Of a stretch of 64,000 bases of DNA, positions 63,701 to 64,000 are shown in pieces. How positions within the stretch are numbered: the first letter of the stretch is position 1; each line of letters starts with the position of its first letter. A program made the translations under genes and the position numbers. The DNA is from QHXQ01 sp045807745. Its GTDB lineage: Bacteria > Acidobacteriota > Blastocatellia > Pyrinomonadales > Pyrinomonadaceae. The notes beneath the pieces are model-generated. The model was not told where the DNA came from and searched no databases. It worked only from the letters and a program-made list of their open reading frames with translations. The stretch is from assembly GCA_045807745.1 (NCBI GenBank), contig JBJMGT010000037.1:186001-250000 (forward strand). Reading direction: 5' to 3'.

Positions 63701-64000
63701 GCACAGCTATCTCTGCGTCGGGCCTCGCCGACGAAGCCGTCTCGAATCTGACGGGCGAGAGTCGCGACAAGACTTACGACGCCTTCTCGCTCCTGTTCCT
63801 AATGGCCAAGGCGGGCGAGACCGGGCCGCTCATTCACGCCATCGAGACGCACCCGGAGAACGAAGTGCGCCTCGCGGTCGTGAAACTCTTAGCGCTGTCG
63901 GGGCAACACGAAATCCTGCCCTCGTTCCGCCGGCTGGCCGTGCGCGGCTCGCTCCCGACCGAAGTGCGCTCCGCCGTGATGGAAGCCATCTACCAGATCA
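60706..64000 (+). CDS. AMIN-like / transmembrane / HEAT-repeat protein, 3' truncated by window
   Basis: The frame is open for over 1,095 codons to the window end. It has a signal peptide (VCALMLLVCLCALATHA), a beta-rich AMIN-like domain (GSKVTIASDAALNDYSAYRS, GFEGAQVQRRGQDVVLSFKL), and a Pro/Thr-rich spacer. A transmembrane helix follows (WPWLLLALFALGGLLLFVFA, ~ residue 275), then a KGKKGKKGKKGRR basic cluster, HEAT repeats, a very long Glu/Pro/Ala-rich acidic region (~590-900) and further HEAT repeats at the end. The last visible codons (VRSAVMEAIYQI) align with the final residues of the preceding paralogue (LRNGILEAIYRD), so the stop should be just outside. An ATG at 60661 in frame is an alternative start. 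Confidence 0.75.
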   Translation, partial: MHNTVTTPPLHRLRHVCALMLLVCLCALATHAQQNDNTAPKAPGKSIVGMSSSDAPGGSKVTIASDAALNDYSAYRSGDRFYVVIPQANAKGVGGVRGRGFEGAQVQRRGQDVVLSFKLQPGASAHVDQRFNRLVVQFSAPEVGAPQTNTNQASAQPTPRTPPELSGVATPAPTVRPTPGVKPSPAVGVLPPGVVPTPLVTPSAIASSTPTLAVPSPTVSPTATPAATPVQIAQLQTTPAAPVAIATNASAPATSVSIGTTVLRNWPWLLLALFALGGLLLFVFARGGERRASLSPADEVVALKETPKPALPAKEPIKPVTPATPVATVPPVVPVPTATTPTPAPPVVAPAETRKGKKGKKGKKGRRAGQPAPVVAAKLTLTEAPQPQETATPSVPEVEAPIEAGATTAATAALLAATGAAALATADAQLSTTSDRAAEETRKLLAGEDYDEALIGSPDAGTRQLVAAELMTALATESEETHGARARTAFLKHGYFDDATRDLRTAEEPKQRASAARTLGLVGDKAATPHLVAALEDPAPEVRRAAVEALTELQDPTATKALEALRWRETSAQVPRKLIQQAIEASAVAEVLAPVSEPPAAPTFAPAAEPEQLEPAITEESVEPAYIETAPPTAVEPAPPTETELVSDEEMTQEIARIILPAADSTIEAPSVAPTPAPEVLPDVAPTIESAAAVETEAEPEPVSEATAEPTQISAAADASVEPSREPVLAESLLAASAVAPPEVIEQTELAELTAPSVEAAAPVSAEEPSAADTSVAPELSAATPVVPEASEIWRELRADFTEPAITDVGEVEPPVAEAEPETKAITEFVFTPSAPPADDWIDVDVEEHKPTSAATTVVTPTTEQRVSFDAQVEEHAPDAWSDTAEAGLEPPAAPAQATAEQKQIDLPGAEEERLSIIPKAIQLRLESEDVSERAASVLALARLNTDEAFHQICAAFDDSAPEVRDAAARALYTLADDRADSFTRALREAPPERRRRIGTAISASGLADEAVSNLTGESRDKTYDAFSLLFLMAKAGETGPLIHAIETHPENEVRLAVVKLLALSGQHEILPSFRRLAVRGSLPTEVRSAVMEAIYQI

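Overview
The window is about 64 kb of GC-rich bacterial chromosome. It has no prophage, integron, CRISPR array or rRNA. The gene content suggests an Acidobacteriota chromosome, most likely Blastocatellia-like. The evidence is a VWFA-related secreted protein of the type common in that phylum, a DUF1800/DUF1501 secreted pair, a giant Reeler/DUF11/PQQ-dehydrogenase/Calx-beta/DUF4214 protein, two exported M1 peptidases, PilZ proteins and meso-DAP type MurE. This assignment is inferred from gene content and was not tested by a search.

Layout. 1-2.5 kb: stress-type genes (SRPBCC tail, DUF4142 lipoprotein, zinc alcohol dehydrogenase, tiny hydrophilic protein). 2.8-10.6 kb: a DUF1800/DUF1501 export pair and a 1307-residue multidomain surface protein. 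10.6-14.2 kb: M1 peptidase, membrane J-domain protein, VOC protein, PilZ protein. 14.5-18.4 kb (minus): a three-gene envelope operon made of a zinc-ribbon/SPOR membrane protein, a membrane-anchored N-acetylmuramoyl-L-alanine amidase and an actin-fold ATPase. 18.9-21.7 kb: a GGDEF-EAL enzyme with a PilZ protein, a c-di-GMP pair. 21.9-25 kb: radical SAM, CBS and PQQ-type sugar dehydrogenase genes. 25.2-27.5 kb: an AT-rich orphan gene and a VWA protein. 27.7-32.1 kb: SIS isomerase, D-aminoacylase-like amidohydrolase and divergent murE. 32.2-38 kb: caspase-TPR protein, amino-acid permease, group IV decarboxylase and class V aminotransferase. 38.3-42.9 kb: redox genes, a DUF1801 protein and an acyl-CoA synthetase. 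42.9-44.3 kb: a small foreign-looking patch with a decayed DUF433/DUF5615 toxin-antitoxin module, a gene remnant and a membrane HEPN-like protein. 44.4-45.8 kb: an ArsS and AhpD-like arsenosugar pair. 46-49.5 kb: GH43 and GH1 glycosidases. 49.5-53.9 kb: tRNA-Gly(CCC), CIRCE-controlled groES-groEL, a Fis-type HTH protein, cvpA and purC. 54-64 kb: M1-HEAT peptidase, an orphan OmpR-type regulator and two paralogous AMIN-like/transmembrane/HEAT proteins. The last of these runs off the window.

The strongest non-coding theme is a set of intergenic hairpins whose arms are built from short tandem words, with a different word at different loci. They lie just after stop codons or between genes at nearly ten places. 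There is also a nested three-tier palindrome of about 200 bp and a perfect 42-bp palindrome.

The best candidates for undescribed biology are the actin-like/amidase/SPOR operon, the AMIN-like/TM/HEAT pair behind an orphan response regulator, the amidohydrolase with an altered metal site, and the tandem-word hairpin family.
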